Origin: Stagonosporopsis chrysanthemi
Taxonomy: Eukaryota; Ascomycota; Dothideomycetes; Pleosporales; Didymellaceae
Assembly (NCBI GenBank): GCA_022560025.1
Contig: JAFISE010000182.1
Location: 1 to 60,801 of the forward strand
Length of the DNA: 60,801 bases
Direction: 5' to 3'
This document shows positions 31,609-42,833 of the stretch, one piece after another. The position numbers were made by a program, and so were the translations under genes. A model generated the notes under the pieces. It had not been told where the DNA came from. It worked only from the letters and a program-made list of their open reading frames with translations, and did no database searches. Position 1 is the first letter of the stretch, and each line of letters opens with the position of its first letter.

Positions 31609-32586
31609 ATGGCAAACCCACCCTCAACACCCGAGTTCGACTGGAAGATGTACCGTTACATCCCCTCACTGCCCGCAGCTATCCTCTTCCTCGTGCTCTT
31701 CCTCGTTTTGACTCTCCTCCACGTATATGTCTACATCCGGCAGCGCAAGACAAGTACCATCTACGTGATCCTTGGTGGAACATGTAAGGCTTCCCATCAA
31801 TACATTCTTCCCTGCGACCCTAACTGACAACCCCCAAGGCGAGATCATAGGCTTCGCTGCACGCATTGGAAGCTACTTTGACAGCACCTCCTGGGCACCC
31901 TTCATCATGCAAGCCACCCTCCTCCTCCTCGGCCCGCTGTTCTTCGCTGCAACAGTCTACATGATGCTTGGGCGCACCATCCGCTACGCCAACGCAGCGT
32001 CTATCTCGCGCATCAGTCCGAGGTGGTGCACTCGTATCTTCGTTGCAGCGGATGTTTCAACATTGATTGTCCAAGGTCTTGGTTAGTGTGGAACTTTTTG
32101 AGTGCTAGAACGTTATGCTAACAGAAGGTAGGCGCTGGTCTTATGGGCACAATGCAATTGTCACTCGCGCTGGCGGGCGAGAAAGTAGTCATTGCTGGCC
32201 TGGCTCTGCAAGTCGCTACCTTCGCTGTCTTTCTGGTCACTTCTGTTGACTTTCATATCCGCGTCAAGCGTGCGTCAAAGACCGATCAGGATACGAACAA
32301 TGTAGTCTGGAGGAAGATGCTCCATGTTTTGTATACGCTCAGCTCTCTTATCTTGTTACGCTGTGTGTTCAGGTTGATCGAGTATTCCATGGGCAACGCG
32401 GCGTACCTGATTGCGCACGAATGGACATTGTACGTTTTCGATGGCGTGCCAATGTTGGCGGTGTTGGTGTTGTTATTCGTATGGCGGCCAAAGGGGGAGG
32501 ACAAGGGTACCACTGAGAAATTGAGCGACTCAATGAGCGACTCCAGTGATGGTGAAATGGGGGTTGTTGGTAGTCAACGAGGTTAG
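31609..32586 (+). CDS. RTA1-like seven-helix membrane protein
   Basis: Three exons, 31609-31783, 31839-32081 and 32132-32586, 290 aa. The RTA1/RTM1 family consists of fungal plasma-membrane proteins with seven helices, linked to lipid movement and resistance to toxic amphiphiles. Visible family features are an N-terminal YRYIPSLPAA lead, helix 1 with AAILFLVLFLVLTLLHV, GGTCEIIGFAARI across intron 1, the loop LGRTIRYANAASISRISPRW, FVAADVSTLIVQGLGAGLMG across intron 2, and the late signature LRCVFRLIEY followed by EWTLYVFDGVPMLAVLVLLFVW. The introns are 55 and 50 bp. The C-terminal tail is acidic and Ser-rich and presumably cytosolic. The substrate is unknown. Confidence 0.9.
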
Positions 32587-33075
32587 GGTACAGGATATGG
32601 TGGCATAGAAGAAGTCGGAAACAGTCATGAACCATCGTCGAGCACCTCCAGGCTCGGTATAAAATATATATGTAGTGGTACAGAGTTGATCGGGCGTGAA
32701 TTCGGAGCTCATTGAGTTAAAGATATAGACGAGATCCCAAAGTCATTTTTCGGTCTCCAAGAAGGGGTATACTTTCAGAAATACAATACAGGCTTTAAGG
32801 ATGCCAAGCCCAATGGAAGAAGCGCAAACACGTAACGAAGGCTGAAAATGATGAAAGGAGAAAGCGCAAACACGTAACGAAAGCTGGAAATGATGGAGAG
32901 AAAAGCGCAGGTCCTTGAACACAGGCGGACTAGCCGGGTATCAAACGAAAGCTTCCAGAAACGATGCTCGTGACAACGCAGCGAGCCGAAGTACGTACAT
33001 GATAACAAAAGAAAACGACAGATGTAGAAAGACTCGCTACGATGCTATGCTGATCTTCATGAGATTGTGATGCGC
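32587..33075. other. Convergent spacer with tandem duplication
   Basis: This lies between the stop codons of the RTA1-like gene and the LIM gene. It holds TATAAAATATATATG-type AT-rich sequence near 32655, probably related to 3' end formation, and a 42-bp tandem duplication. No gene is seen. Confidence 0.55.
32821..32910. repeat. 42-bp tandem duplication
   Basis: Two copies, starting at 32821 and 32863, share AGCGCAAACACGTAACGAA followed by GCTG(G/A)AAATGATG with a few differences. A third copy begins at about 32904 but breaks off after AGCGCAG. The repeat is non-coding and lies between convergent genes. Confidence 0.8.
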
Positions 33076-35396
33076 TCACATCATCATAAGTCGCGTGCGG
33101 CGCTTTTGCACGTTGCGAGGACGGTAGTCGCCAGGTCCAAGATAGTTCGGGCGAGGAGCTGCAGCTTGCTGACCGTGTCGTTCGCAGAACTTCCGTCCGT
33201 TGACTTCGTAATAGTCAGCATTCAGCGGGATCCTGCATGTAGAGCATGTGAAACATCTGGGATGAAATTTCTCCCGGGTGTCAGTTTCCAAGTATTGGCC
33301 CTCGATACCACGGTTGCATGTCCTGCAAAGAGATCCGTTAAGCTCATGGTAATGATGCTCGCAATAAGGCGCGTTTTGGTATACGTAGAACTCGGCAGTT
33401 GGAAAGCCATCGCCACATGTTCTGCAGACGAAGCAAGATCTGTGGTAGCGTCCAGTCAAGCGGCCTGAAGAATCTTTGACTGACTTGCCAACGATGGGCT
33501 GGGCGCACCCGCGACAATTGCCTCTACTTGCAGGCACTGGACGGCGGGCATCGGCTTGTCGCGGTCCAGAGTCTGATCTGCGCCTCGGAGGATCCTGCGC
33601 AAAGTTCAATGCGGGATCTTTTGGGGGATTGTGATTTTTGGGGCGTCTGTCAAAAAATTCTCCCAGCTGGATCGCAGGATCCATCGGAGACTCTGGTGCA
33701 CTGGGACTCGGAAAACCAGGTGACAAGATTCGGGGAATCGGCTCTGTTTGGTTCGGACGCGTGTAGCTTGCAGGCGGCCGTCGGCCTTGAGTTTGGGAGG
33801 GTGGGGGTCTTGAATCAGCAAAAGACTCAGGGCTTGCAGTTCTCTGGTAGCCTTCCTCTGCAAGATAGTCTGAACGGCTGACCTTCGAAACGTTGCGTGA
33901 GTGCCCAGCTTCCGAGCTGGGCGGACTTGAATGGGAGCTTGCAACGCTTCGTGCGGTGTAGCTAGCATTTGAATCGTCCGACAAACCAGAGTCAGATGGC
34001 GTATGGAGAGCACCAGATGGCGTGTCAATGCTGTAGTTGTGGTGCTCAGAAGGCGGTGGCTGCAGTGATCGCACAGGTTCGGGCTCTCTCAGGTTGCCCG
34101 TGTCGGACTCTGCTCGACTAGGATTGCGCGAGGGGAACATATTATTCGACCGAGGGGCGAAGTCTGAAGTCTTGTATTCAGCGATATTTGCTGGAGGCAA
34201 GTCTTTCTCTGATGGTCTTCTTGGTCGGGGCGGCGGTCCTTTCCTCTCTTGGCTTTCCTTATGTACAGGGTAGGTCTTCGACCTGTCATCCTGAGTCAAC
34301 CGCGCTGGACGTCTAGCATCGTCCTGCAAACGTCCAAGGAAAGCATCGATGCCCTCATTCTCTTCGGCTGCAGCTGGCAGTGGAGGAGGAGCCATTGCTG
34401 CAGTCAAACCGGGCTTTGTCCGACTGGGTAAACCGGCACTGCGGTTGGAATATGCGGAAGCTCGCGATGTGCTCGATGCTAGTGACGTTCTCGACTTCGA
34501 TCCGCTTCCTGTGCTCCTGATGCTACCTTGTGTCTCCGTTCTACGATGCCCAAATGGTGGCTCCTGCGACGGCGATCTGGGCGCACTAGCTGTGCTCGGG
34601 CGTCGACTATTGAATGGGCCGGGTGCGATGCTATCCATACGTTTCGAAACGTTCTCTCCGCCATTTATACGGGGACTTAGAGGTGCGAAGAGTGGGCTAG
34701 GTTCGGGATACCACTGATTGTATGTGACGTCGAGTCTCTCACGGTCTTGTGGTATTGCACTTCGAGGTGTAGCTGGACGATTGTTGGGAAAGCGGGGAAA
34801 TGCAGAATCCATGTTAGGAGGGAGATCTGGCGAGGGCGGCGAAACGGAGGGAGGTACGGGGCTTGTTGCACTTCGGTTTAGGACGTAAGGTGACTTGGGA
34901 GGCGCAGATGGTAGCGGAGAACGACTTCTTGGATCGCTGTAGTTGCTGCTCATGGGTGATGCATCCAAGGGCTGAAATGGTTTGTCTAAGTTGCTTAGCG
35001 ACTGTTCTTCTTCGGGGCGAATAGGACTGTTGTCTTACTGGCTGCTTGTGAGTCTATCCTAGGCGGCGCCGGCATGCGATTCGAATATGACTGACTCTCA
35101 TATCTCGTACTGAATGCTGGGCCACCGAATGTTGTAGCTCGCTCAAGCTTTGGAGACACTGGTTCATAGTGAGGCGCTTGCGGTTGAACGGTAGCGGGAG
35201 CTGGTGCTGCAGATGAAGCTATCGGAGGACCTACGTCAGATGCGTGAGCTTGAGATAGATCGGTCTCGTGCCTTGTCTACATACCAGGCGATGGGAGAGG
35301 AGTTGTGGCACAGACATGATCGGCCAGTTGCAAGATATCAATGTCAATCCCGCATGATGAACACTTGATCATCGGCAGACTGCTCATGCGATCCAT
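33076..35396 (-). CDS. LIM-domain protein, paxillin-like
   Basis: Exons 35396-35285, 35230-35039 and 34985-33076, 737 aa. The N-terminus has a short zinc-knuckle-like motif (IKCSSCGIDIDILQLADHVC, residues about 10-29). A long disordered Pro/Ser-rich region follows. Two LIM domains close the protein: the first runs from CRGCAQPIVG through HRSCFVCRTC to CEHHYHE, the second from CRTCNRGIEG through HPRCFTCSTC to CERH, each with the Cys/His set needed for two zinc ions. The tail is basic. Fungal relatives such as S. pombe Pxl1 act at the contractile ring and cell cortex; that role is by analogy. Intron 2 ends at CTTAG (34986), giving AANKPFQPLDAS; a CAG 15 bp farther downstream would break the frame. 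Confidence 0.85.
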
Positions 35397-37613
35397 GTCG
35401 TGTGCTGGTGGTCAGCCTGGAAGGCCAGTTCGATGAACGGTGGGGTGTGCCCTAGCAGGCAGAGATGTTGTTCCTGAACGTCGTAGATACGATGTTTGGC
35501 GTTGTTTCCACTGAGTTGGCCTGGGATGAAGGGTGAGAGCCAAACGAGAGAATCTCGAAGGCACCTGTGGCTGCTGGGAAAAGATCCCTGATGACCTTCA
35601 GGGTGTTTGATCTTCGAACACGGCGGGCACTGCTGAATCAGGAGAGGTAAAGCGAAAACGGTGCCGGTTTAGCTCTGATCTGAGGACGGCAGCAGAGATA
35701 TGGTTAGCGTAACACCAGCACCAGCCCGGTTTGAGACCGACCAGCCCCACCAACGACACTCGCAATGTTGGATGGAGTTCTGTTCAGGTACTGGTGGGCA
35801 GGAGGCCTGGAGGCTGACAACGAGCATTGGGCGAGGCTCGGAGAGGCCGACCACACGAAGGCGAGGATGTATAATAAAGGTCGTGTGGGTAATCAAAGAT
35901 AAAGCTCCGAGGGCCAACGACACACGCGCACATCGAGACCTTTCTCATGTGCTGCACGTAACCCGCGCGGTCCCTGAATCATGGCGTTCCTCGATTTTTT
36001 GGCCAGCGCCATTGATTCGACAGCCTAGCTTGGGCGGCGCGTGCGCACGGAGCGGCAGCTTGCAGAATCGAGCGGTCCCTGAACGCGGAGCCAGTCGCGA
36101 CACAGAAAACATCAAATGTGCGATGAAACGAATCTCCGTCGGACTGTCTCAATGATGTCGCAAGCGCCCATGACGAAATTTGTTCGGTCGTGTGCAACCA
36201 TCAGACGAGGCTGCATTCGCGCGATACCTGCGAACTTCGGACGGAGCGGTTAGGCCAAGGAACGTACACAGTAGCACAGGGCGGCCGTATTGAGGCTTTG
36301 TTCGCCAGGCGTCCATGCTCAGGAGAACCACTGACCCTAGGCATTAAGCCATCCTGCATGATTGGATCCTTCGCGCACGATTGTTGGGCCCATGGCTTGC
36401 TTGCATCAAGGTTCAGTCGACACATAAGGAGTTTCTTGACAAACATCGATTCTTGTTCACGTGGTCGCTGAGACAATAACATTTGCTCTATGACGTCTCT
36501 TGCAACTCGCGGGTTTCGAATGGCGTGGAGAAGGCCATAATGCTCCTGACATCGTTCCGGAAACAACGTCCGCCGCACGGACCGGTGGATAAGCTCGATG
36601 TCTGTTCTAGTGATATTGAGGAGTGTGATGCTACATATAGCCGTGGGGACAGTGGGTATTGGCCATAGGGAAATACTTCTCGCCCTCAAGGAGATTGCTT
36701 CGACCGTTGCGTTGCGCTTCCAATTCGACGTGGAGCCACCAGCAGAAAGCCCATAGCGAGGCGGCGAGTAGTTCGTCAAAACTTCCAGCTGCGGTCTGAG
36801 CCATACACTACGGAGGGGATTTTACAGAAACCTGGTATTGATGAAGGTTCTCAGTTTGAATAGACAGAACGAGTAGAAAGAGGGGGATTTCATAGTTTGG
36901 TGGGAGACTGCAACATTTTGTGCACGCTTTAGGCCTTGTACTTGCGACGCACGCGGCACTGCATCCGTCAGGCAATCACCGAGATTGTTGCGCACATAAA
37001 AACAAAATCAGATGCTCTGAGACGGCTGCTCACAGAGTGCCGTTAGCACTGGAAGTCGTCCTTGTCGTGAGACGCTCTGGCGCTAGATTTAAGAGGTCAA
37101 GGGGTCTTCTCATGCTTGAACTGCCCACAGTTGGTGAACTTGTGGAGCGATGTGCACCACGGTCCACTTGTGCACGCCCACCGCTCCTCTTTCGCAACTA
37201 CTGCAACAATAGGTATACGCGGGGTACGATGGACAACACCAAACGATAAAGAGTAGGCAAGTACAGCGCCCCACTGTCGTGTCAGCGTCGGGACAGCTGT
37301 CAGCCAACATGGTCGTCTACCGTGTTTTAATGTGCTATCATGTCCTCGCCCAGGCCTGCTGCGTGCTCGCCTTCCCAAGTGCGGTTCGGTTCGCTGCACA
37401 GTGAAATTGAGGGTGATGGCGGGCACGGCGCGGAGCAGAAAGACGGAGAAACTCACGACACCATTGGCCTTCCTGGCATGTGACGGGCTGCAGCGGCATG
37501 AAATGGCTCGAATTGTGGAGTCAAGTGGAAGAAGCGGTGGGAGACGTCGCTGCCCGGCAGCATGCGGGTGAATTAGCCTCGTTGCCTATCGATAACGGCA
37601 GGTACGGGGGATG

Positions 37614-37619
37614 TATATA
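37614..37619 (+). promoter_or_regulatory. TATA box candidate of the inositol-phosphate synthase gene
   Basis: TATATA in the context GATGTATATAGCAC. It lies just ahead of a CA-rich, ATG-free stretch that looks like a leader. The distance to the ATG is about 470 bp but falls to roughly 290 bp if the proposed leader intron is removed. Confidence 0.4.
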
Positions 37620-37785
37620 GCACTCGACCCTAACCTCCCAACAGGACCATCACCCACAACGTACCCATTGATCAGCCAAACTCGCTCACACGCACATACA
37701 AACTTCCTTTCCAACACCCCACCAAACCGTCACCTGGGCTTGTGAGAGCCCTAACCGCCAAGACGTTCTCTAACCTCCTATCCTC

Positions 37786-37971
37786 GTAAGTACCCCGCGA
37801 CGCGTTGGAAGGCAGCAGCATCTCGCTGCTGCAATCTCACTTCCATGTTATCATCGTGATCTATAGACGGCTTGAACAGTGGGTAGCGTTGACCTCTTCT
37901 TAAACCAGAAGACTACGAGCCTACACCAAGCTACGTTCACTTCTCCCAAGGATGTCACTAACAGCCTCCAG
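37786..37971 (+). other. Probable intron in the 5' leader of the synthase gene
   Basis: Donor GTAAGT at 37786 and branch-point-like CACTAAC at about 37955, followed 13 bp later by the CCAG acceptor ending at 37971. All ATG triplets between the TATA box and the start codon lie inside this stretch, so removal leaves a leader whose first AUG is the proposed start at 38089. Confidence 0.5.
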
Positions 37972-38088
37972 CGTCCACAACCCATTCGCCGGCCGACGTA
38001 CTTCTCCTTCTGGAGCAGCGTCGGATCTAGACTTCCGTAGATAAGTCCGTTGAGCCAGAAGTCAAAAACATTATCTCAAGCGAACGAA

Positions 38089-39756
38089 ATGGCACCTCAC
38101 GCTGAAGGAGGCGTCGGCCATGCGGATGGGTTCAACGTGCAAACTGCACCAGCCAAGGATCTCTTTGTTGTCAACTCTCCGAACGTCAAGTACACCGAAA
38201 ACACTATTGAGACCAAATACACTTACCGTACCACCGACATTACTCAGAATGCGGACGGTAAGTATGTTGCTGTTCCTAAAGAGACTCTTTACGACTTCAA
38301 GGTCGATCGCAAGATTCCCACGGTCGGTGTGATGCTCGTCGGTCTGGGTGGTAACAATGGAACCACCGTCACTGCTGGCATCATCGCCAACAAGCGCAAC
38401 TTGGTGTGGGAGACGAAGGAGGGCAAGCGCGGCGCCAACTACTATGGCTCGGTCATCATGAGCTCTACGACCAAGCTCGGCGTCGACAGCAAGACTGGCA
38501 AGGAGATTCACATCCCCTTCCACGATCTGCTTCCAATGGTCCACCCCAACGATCTCGTCATTGGTGGTTGGGACATCAGCGGCCTGAACTTGGCCGACGC
38601 TATGGACCGCGCAAAGGTTCTCTCGCCTTCGCTGAAGATGCTGGTTCGCAAGGAGATGGCCGCAATGAAGCCACTTCCTAGTATTTACTACCCCGACTTC
38701 ATTGCTGCCAATCAGGAGGAGCGCGCCGACAACGTTCTGCAAGGTACCAAGGCGTCCATGGCTCATGTTGAGCAGATTCGCAAGGACATCCGGTGAGTCC
38801 ATCCACCAACCACTATGCAGAGTACGCATGCTGATTGGGTTTGAAGCGACTTCAAGACTGCCAATAGCCTCGATAAGGTCATTGTACAGTGGACTGCCAA
38901 TACGGAGCGTTATGCCGATATTCTGGAGGGCGTCAATGACACCGCTGACAATCTCTTGAAGGCCATCGAGTCTGGCCACGAAGAGGTTTCGCCCTCAACC
39001 GTCTTTGCCGTTGCGTCTATCCTCGAGAACGCTCCCTTCATCAACGGTTCTCCTCAGAACACATTTGTTCCAGGTGCCATCCAGCTTGCTGAGAAGCACG
39101 GCGCCTTCATTGGCGGTGATGACTTCAAGTCTGGTCAGACCAAGATGAAATCCGCCCTTGTTGATTTTATGATCAATGCCGGTATCAAGCTCACCTCCAT
39201 CGCAAGCTACAACCATCTGGGCAACAACGATGGCATGAACCTCAGCTCGCAGAAGCAGTTCCGTTCGAAGGAGATCTCCAAGTCGAACGTCGTTGATGAC
39301 ATGGTTGCTGCCAACAATGTCCTCTACAAGGATGGAGAGCACCCCGACCACTGCGTCGTTATCAAGTACATGCCTGCAGTCGGCGACGATAAGCGTGCAC
39401 TTGATGAGTACTACGCAGAGATCTTCCTGGACGGCCACCAGACGATCAGTCTGTTCAACGTCTGTGAGGATTCTCTCCTCGCCTCGCCTCTGATCATCGA
39501 TCTAGTGCTCGTCACTGAGATCATGACTCGCGTTCAGTGGAAGGCGCACGACGCTAGTGGCAGTGCTACCGAATACTCTGGGTTCCACAGTGTGCTCAGC
39601 ATCCTCAGCTACATGCTCAAGGCTCCTCTCACGCCTTCCGGTACTCCGGTCGTCAATGCACTTGCCAAACAGCGTGCTGCTCTCACCAACATCTTCCGTG
39701 CGTGCGTCGGTCTGGAGCCGGAGAACGACATGACTCTTGAGCACAAGTTGTTCTAG
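38089..39756 (+). CDS. ino1: Inositol-3-phosphate synthase (Ino1)
   Basis: Two exons, 38089-38792 and 38847-39756, 537 aa, normal length for fungal Ino1. It converts glucose 6-phosphate to 1D-myo-inositol 3-phosphate with NAD as bound cofactor, the committed step of inositol synthesis in the cytosol. The NAD loop VGLGGNNGTT is at residues about 84-93, and the fold continues with GGWDISGLNLADAM, the active-site block NHLGNNDGMNLS, SKEISKSNVVDDM and DEYYAEIFLDG. The C-terminus ends LEHKLF. The 54-bp intron joins DIR to DFKTANSLDKVIVQWTANTERY. The start at 38089 is the first AUG of the proposed spliced leader. No clear UAS-INO (CATGTGAAAT) was found upstream. Confidence 0.95.
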
Positions 39757-40106
39757 ACTGCGATTGGTGATCTGACGCATGTCTATGCGAGTATTGCGAG
39801 AGCAACAACCCGCTAGTTCTCATACTGCCTGAGTTTTTGATTTGTCCAACTCTTTACAATATTTACATACTATAGCAAAACTAAGGACTCTTCAGTCGTA
39901 TTGTGTGCCCCTTTAGGTTGGATGTGCTTTTGTCGCGTATTGCCTCTTATGGTTCATGGTTCTCTCACATTCCACGTGCTGGCGACTGTGTGTTGGTGTC
40001 GTCACCGTTGCTGACTGAGGAAGGTTCGCTCCTTCCATCTCAACCTCACCCCAACCACTCACTCTTAGATATCGTAATTCGCACTGCCGAACCACTGCAG
40101 CTTGCT
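39757..40106. other. Short spacer ino1 / OB-fold gene
   Basis: 350 bp containing the 3' end of ino1 and the promoter of the next plus-strand gene. The frame of the next gene is open across part of it but has no upstream ATG, so the start at 40107 stands. Confidence 0.55.
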
Positions 40107-41776
40107 ATGCCGACCTTGTCTTCTATACAGTCGTACTTTACGTCTTCGCCCACCAAAAACAATGACGGCTTCACCGCCGGTGAAGTACAGTCAAATGTAC
40201 AGCCTGTCGGCGCAGGTGCCCTCACCACATGGATCGTGTGTGGCCACTTCGCCCGGGAGTATACCACACTGACTCTTGCAGCCCACTACAGATTACGAGG
40301 AAGCTGACTTGGGTGCTCTCGAGCCTGGTCCGCGTAATCTGATGCTCATGGGACGCGTGGTCAATTTCTTCGACGTGGCTAAGCCAAGCAAGCGTCACAA
40401 GGCTGCGCAGGGCTACATCAAGATCATGCTCGCCGATGATACCGGCGTGCTCACCGTACGTCTTTGGTACGCTAACATCGAGTACAAGTTTCGCCTAGGC
40501 CAGCTCATTACCGTCTGGACTGTTCACGTGTCGAGGAGTTCAGAGCATAATGCACTTGCCCCAAACTCTGCACCGCTTTATACAACTATCTTCCCAGAGG
40601 GCGAGCGACATTGTCACCTTATGGTTCATGAGAACGGTGACAACGGCACACAATTCAAACGACCATTCAACTACACAGACTCCAAAGCACTGGCTGGTCT
40701 TATGACACTAAGAACTTTCACTGATGGCGGATACGATGTCGATGAGCCCAAATTGCTTGTCTGCGTAAAAAGTATAGGAGCAAGGAAACGTTGTAAGTCA
40801 GGTCTCTTTTGAATACTCAAGAGTCAGCCCCTAATGTCGTCGACGACCTTCAGCTAGCTTATGGGTAGAACATCTGACACTTGTAGTTATCAATCGTAAC
40901 GGCACCACTTCCGAGCTCCTCACTCTGGGCATCTTCGACGAAACAGCCGATGCTACTCTGACCCTTTATTCCGGTCTCTGCGAATCAGCAACATCCCTCC
41001 AACCGTCCAAAACTGTCTTGCTCATCTCTAACCCGGGCTGGCGCATCGAGCGAACTGCCAAATTGTCGCTCAACGCCAACTCTCGCATTGACATCGATCC
41101 CGACACTGGCGACACTCGGCGTCTGCGAGCACTTGCTCAACGCCTGACGAAGAAAGAACACGTCAACCCGCCCTTTCCTGCTATCGATGTCTCGGGCTAC
41201 GAAGAGAGTCCTGTACGCGCGCTCTATAGCTTTGCTGACATCGACGATTTTGCCCGCACAAACCCGCGTGAAGAATTACTGGGTTTTATGTCTTGCATCA
41301 TCACTTCGATCAACATAGTGGTGCCCTACAAACGCAACATGCTGCTAAGCGCAGAGTGCTGCGGTATCGCCATCTTCGCCAATGAAACTAGCACGACCTG
41401 CAAGCAATGTGAGAGAGCTGTTGACTTGAGGATCAACACAAGAGTCGTACGTCTTGTATCCCATTTTGAAACTCCCGGCTACCTCCATACCGCAACAGCC
41501 CTTCGGTATCGACAACGAGAATCGAAGCTAATTGCGAATGAACAGCTAGGCCCACTTCTTGACGAGAGTGGACAGATTGGTGGTGGTAAGCTCGTCCTGT
41601 CAGACCGAGCATGGGAAGAGCTTCTCGGTCGGACACCTTCACAGCTTGTACACACGGATCTGGAAGTAATGCGGTACCTGGAACAACGCCTTCTATTTCT
41701 CAGGGTCACGATGGGCTTCGCGCTGAAGCTGGACGATGAGATTGGGAGGCTTGCTGTCTGGTGCGTGAAGAGCTAG
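40107..41776 (+). CDS. OB-fold nucleic-acid-binding protein, MEIOB-like
   Basis: Three exons, 40107-40235, 40282-40792 and 40887-41776, about 509 aa. The region from exon 2 on looks like tandem OB folds of the RPA1 type: GRVVNFFDVAKPSK, YIKIMLADDTGVLTVRLW, then a second fold with SELLTLGIFDETADATLTLYSG. Near residues 370-400 is a possible zinc ribbon (SAECCGIAIF and TTCKQCERAV). This order resembles MEIOB, the meiosis-specific ssDNA-binding partner of SPATA22, though I am not certain of orthology. The first exon is short and carries LSSIQSYF, close to a PCNA-interaction box but lacking its glutamine. The donor of intron 1 (GTGTGT, 46-bp intron) is weak, so the exon 1/2 join is the least certain part. 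A nuclear DNA-repair or recombination role is inferred. Confidence 0.68.
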
Positions 41777-42796
41777 GGACTGCTCCGTCACCTTCATCAC
41801 CCTGGTCACCTGTACGCAAGGATGAACGCATATGGCAGTTAAACCATCATCTCAAGAAGCCCTATCACTTGAAAACATGCAACATGAGTCAGGAGTTGGT
41901 CAGCATACAAGGTAATGGATAACTTCGATACTTACCAAGCGCAAGGCTGTTTCGACAATCTCCAGCGGTCAGATGCCTCCTAGGCTGCAGTTCATCCGAC
42001 GACCAACGCAACGTCGAGGTGAACCAAGCAACAGCTCGGCTAACTATTTGTTAGCGTAGGCGATGCCTTCGCAGGGGCGAGCACCTCAACAACACGAGGG
42101 TCAAACATGATAAGTCACGCCGGCTTGGCGTCGCCGCTGCATGTTGAGTTGTAGGGAAAGCCCAGTCCCACAATAGGCTTGGTGAGCTTTGGTCGACAGG
42201 CTGTCTCACATTCGCAATGGACGTTTTACAAGCCGCGGATAATCGGGCAAATGACCGGGATTTTTGAGGCTGAAGCAACAACACATTTCCGTTTCGGCCG
42301 CGGCGCCGACGACAGCGGGGCGGGCACGATAGACGGAATAATTATCTTATGCGTACGAACAAAATGTAAGGGTGCCGCGCCTGACAGTCTGGACTGGACC
42401 GCGTGTGTAAAGGAAGGGCTGACTAGTCTGTCGACATATATCGGCGCTGAACTTTCGGCTTCGGCGTTTGAGTCGCAGCTACGACGTAGCGGGGAAGAAA
42501 TTAGTCACAATCAGTCAGGCAGGCATGCCCGGAAGCATCAAGCGTGGGAAATGCATACGGCGCATTGTCAAGACCGTTCGATATGACCGCTCGCTGTACC
42601 AAGAAAAATACGGACAGCGGACAGCTGCGGCAACGCTTTGATATACATGTGGGTTCAAGAGCCTGTCTGTCGTCATTGGCAGGTAGTGGGGGCGCGGCGA
42701 TTATGAAGTGTCCTAGCGCCGCCTTCCACCGCTGCATTGAAAACCTTCCATGCACCACAATCTCTCCTTCACTCTTGAACTTGACACTTCGACAAC
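41777..42796. other. Transketolase upstream region
   Basis: About 1 kb without a supported gene; a frame at about 42180-42586 shows no domain. The stretch just before the ATG is CT-rich. An out-of-frame ATG 47 bp upstream is listed separately. Confidence 0.5.
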
Positions 42797-42833
42797 ATGG
42801 GTAACTACACAGAACTCGATCAGCGTGCCGTGA
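42750..42833 (+). promoter_or_regulatory. Overlapping upstream ORF candidate at the transketolase start
   Basis: An ATG at 42750 opens a 27-codon frame, out of frame with transketolase, that runs over its start codon and stops at 42833. It could dampen translation if included in the mRNA. Otherwise it implies a leader shorter than 47 nt. Confidence 0.35.

Larger units (their letters stand above)
35397..38088. other. Intergenic region LIM gene / inositol-phosphate synthase
   Basis: 2.7 kb with no supported gene. The longest frame (minus strand, about 36200-36780) has no ATG near its start and no domain. The last 500 bp hold the promoter and probably a spliced leader of the synthase gene, listed separately. 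Confidence 0.5.

Noticed and set aside
36201..36779. 192-residue minus-strand frame between the LIM gene and ino1
   Set aside because: It looks somewhat protein-like but has no ATG near its start, no domain and no matching exons around it.
38071..38979. 302-residue minus-strand frame opposite ino1
   Set aside because: Antisense artefact; it ignores the ino1 intron and shows no domain.
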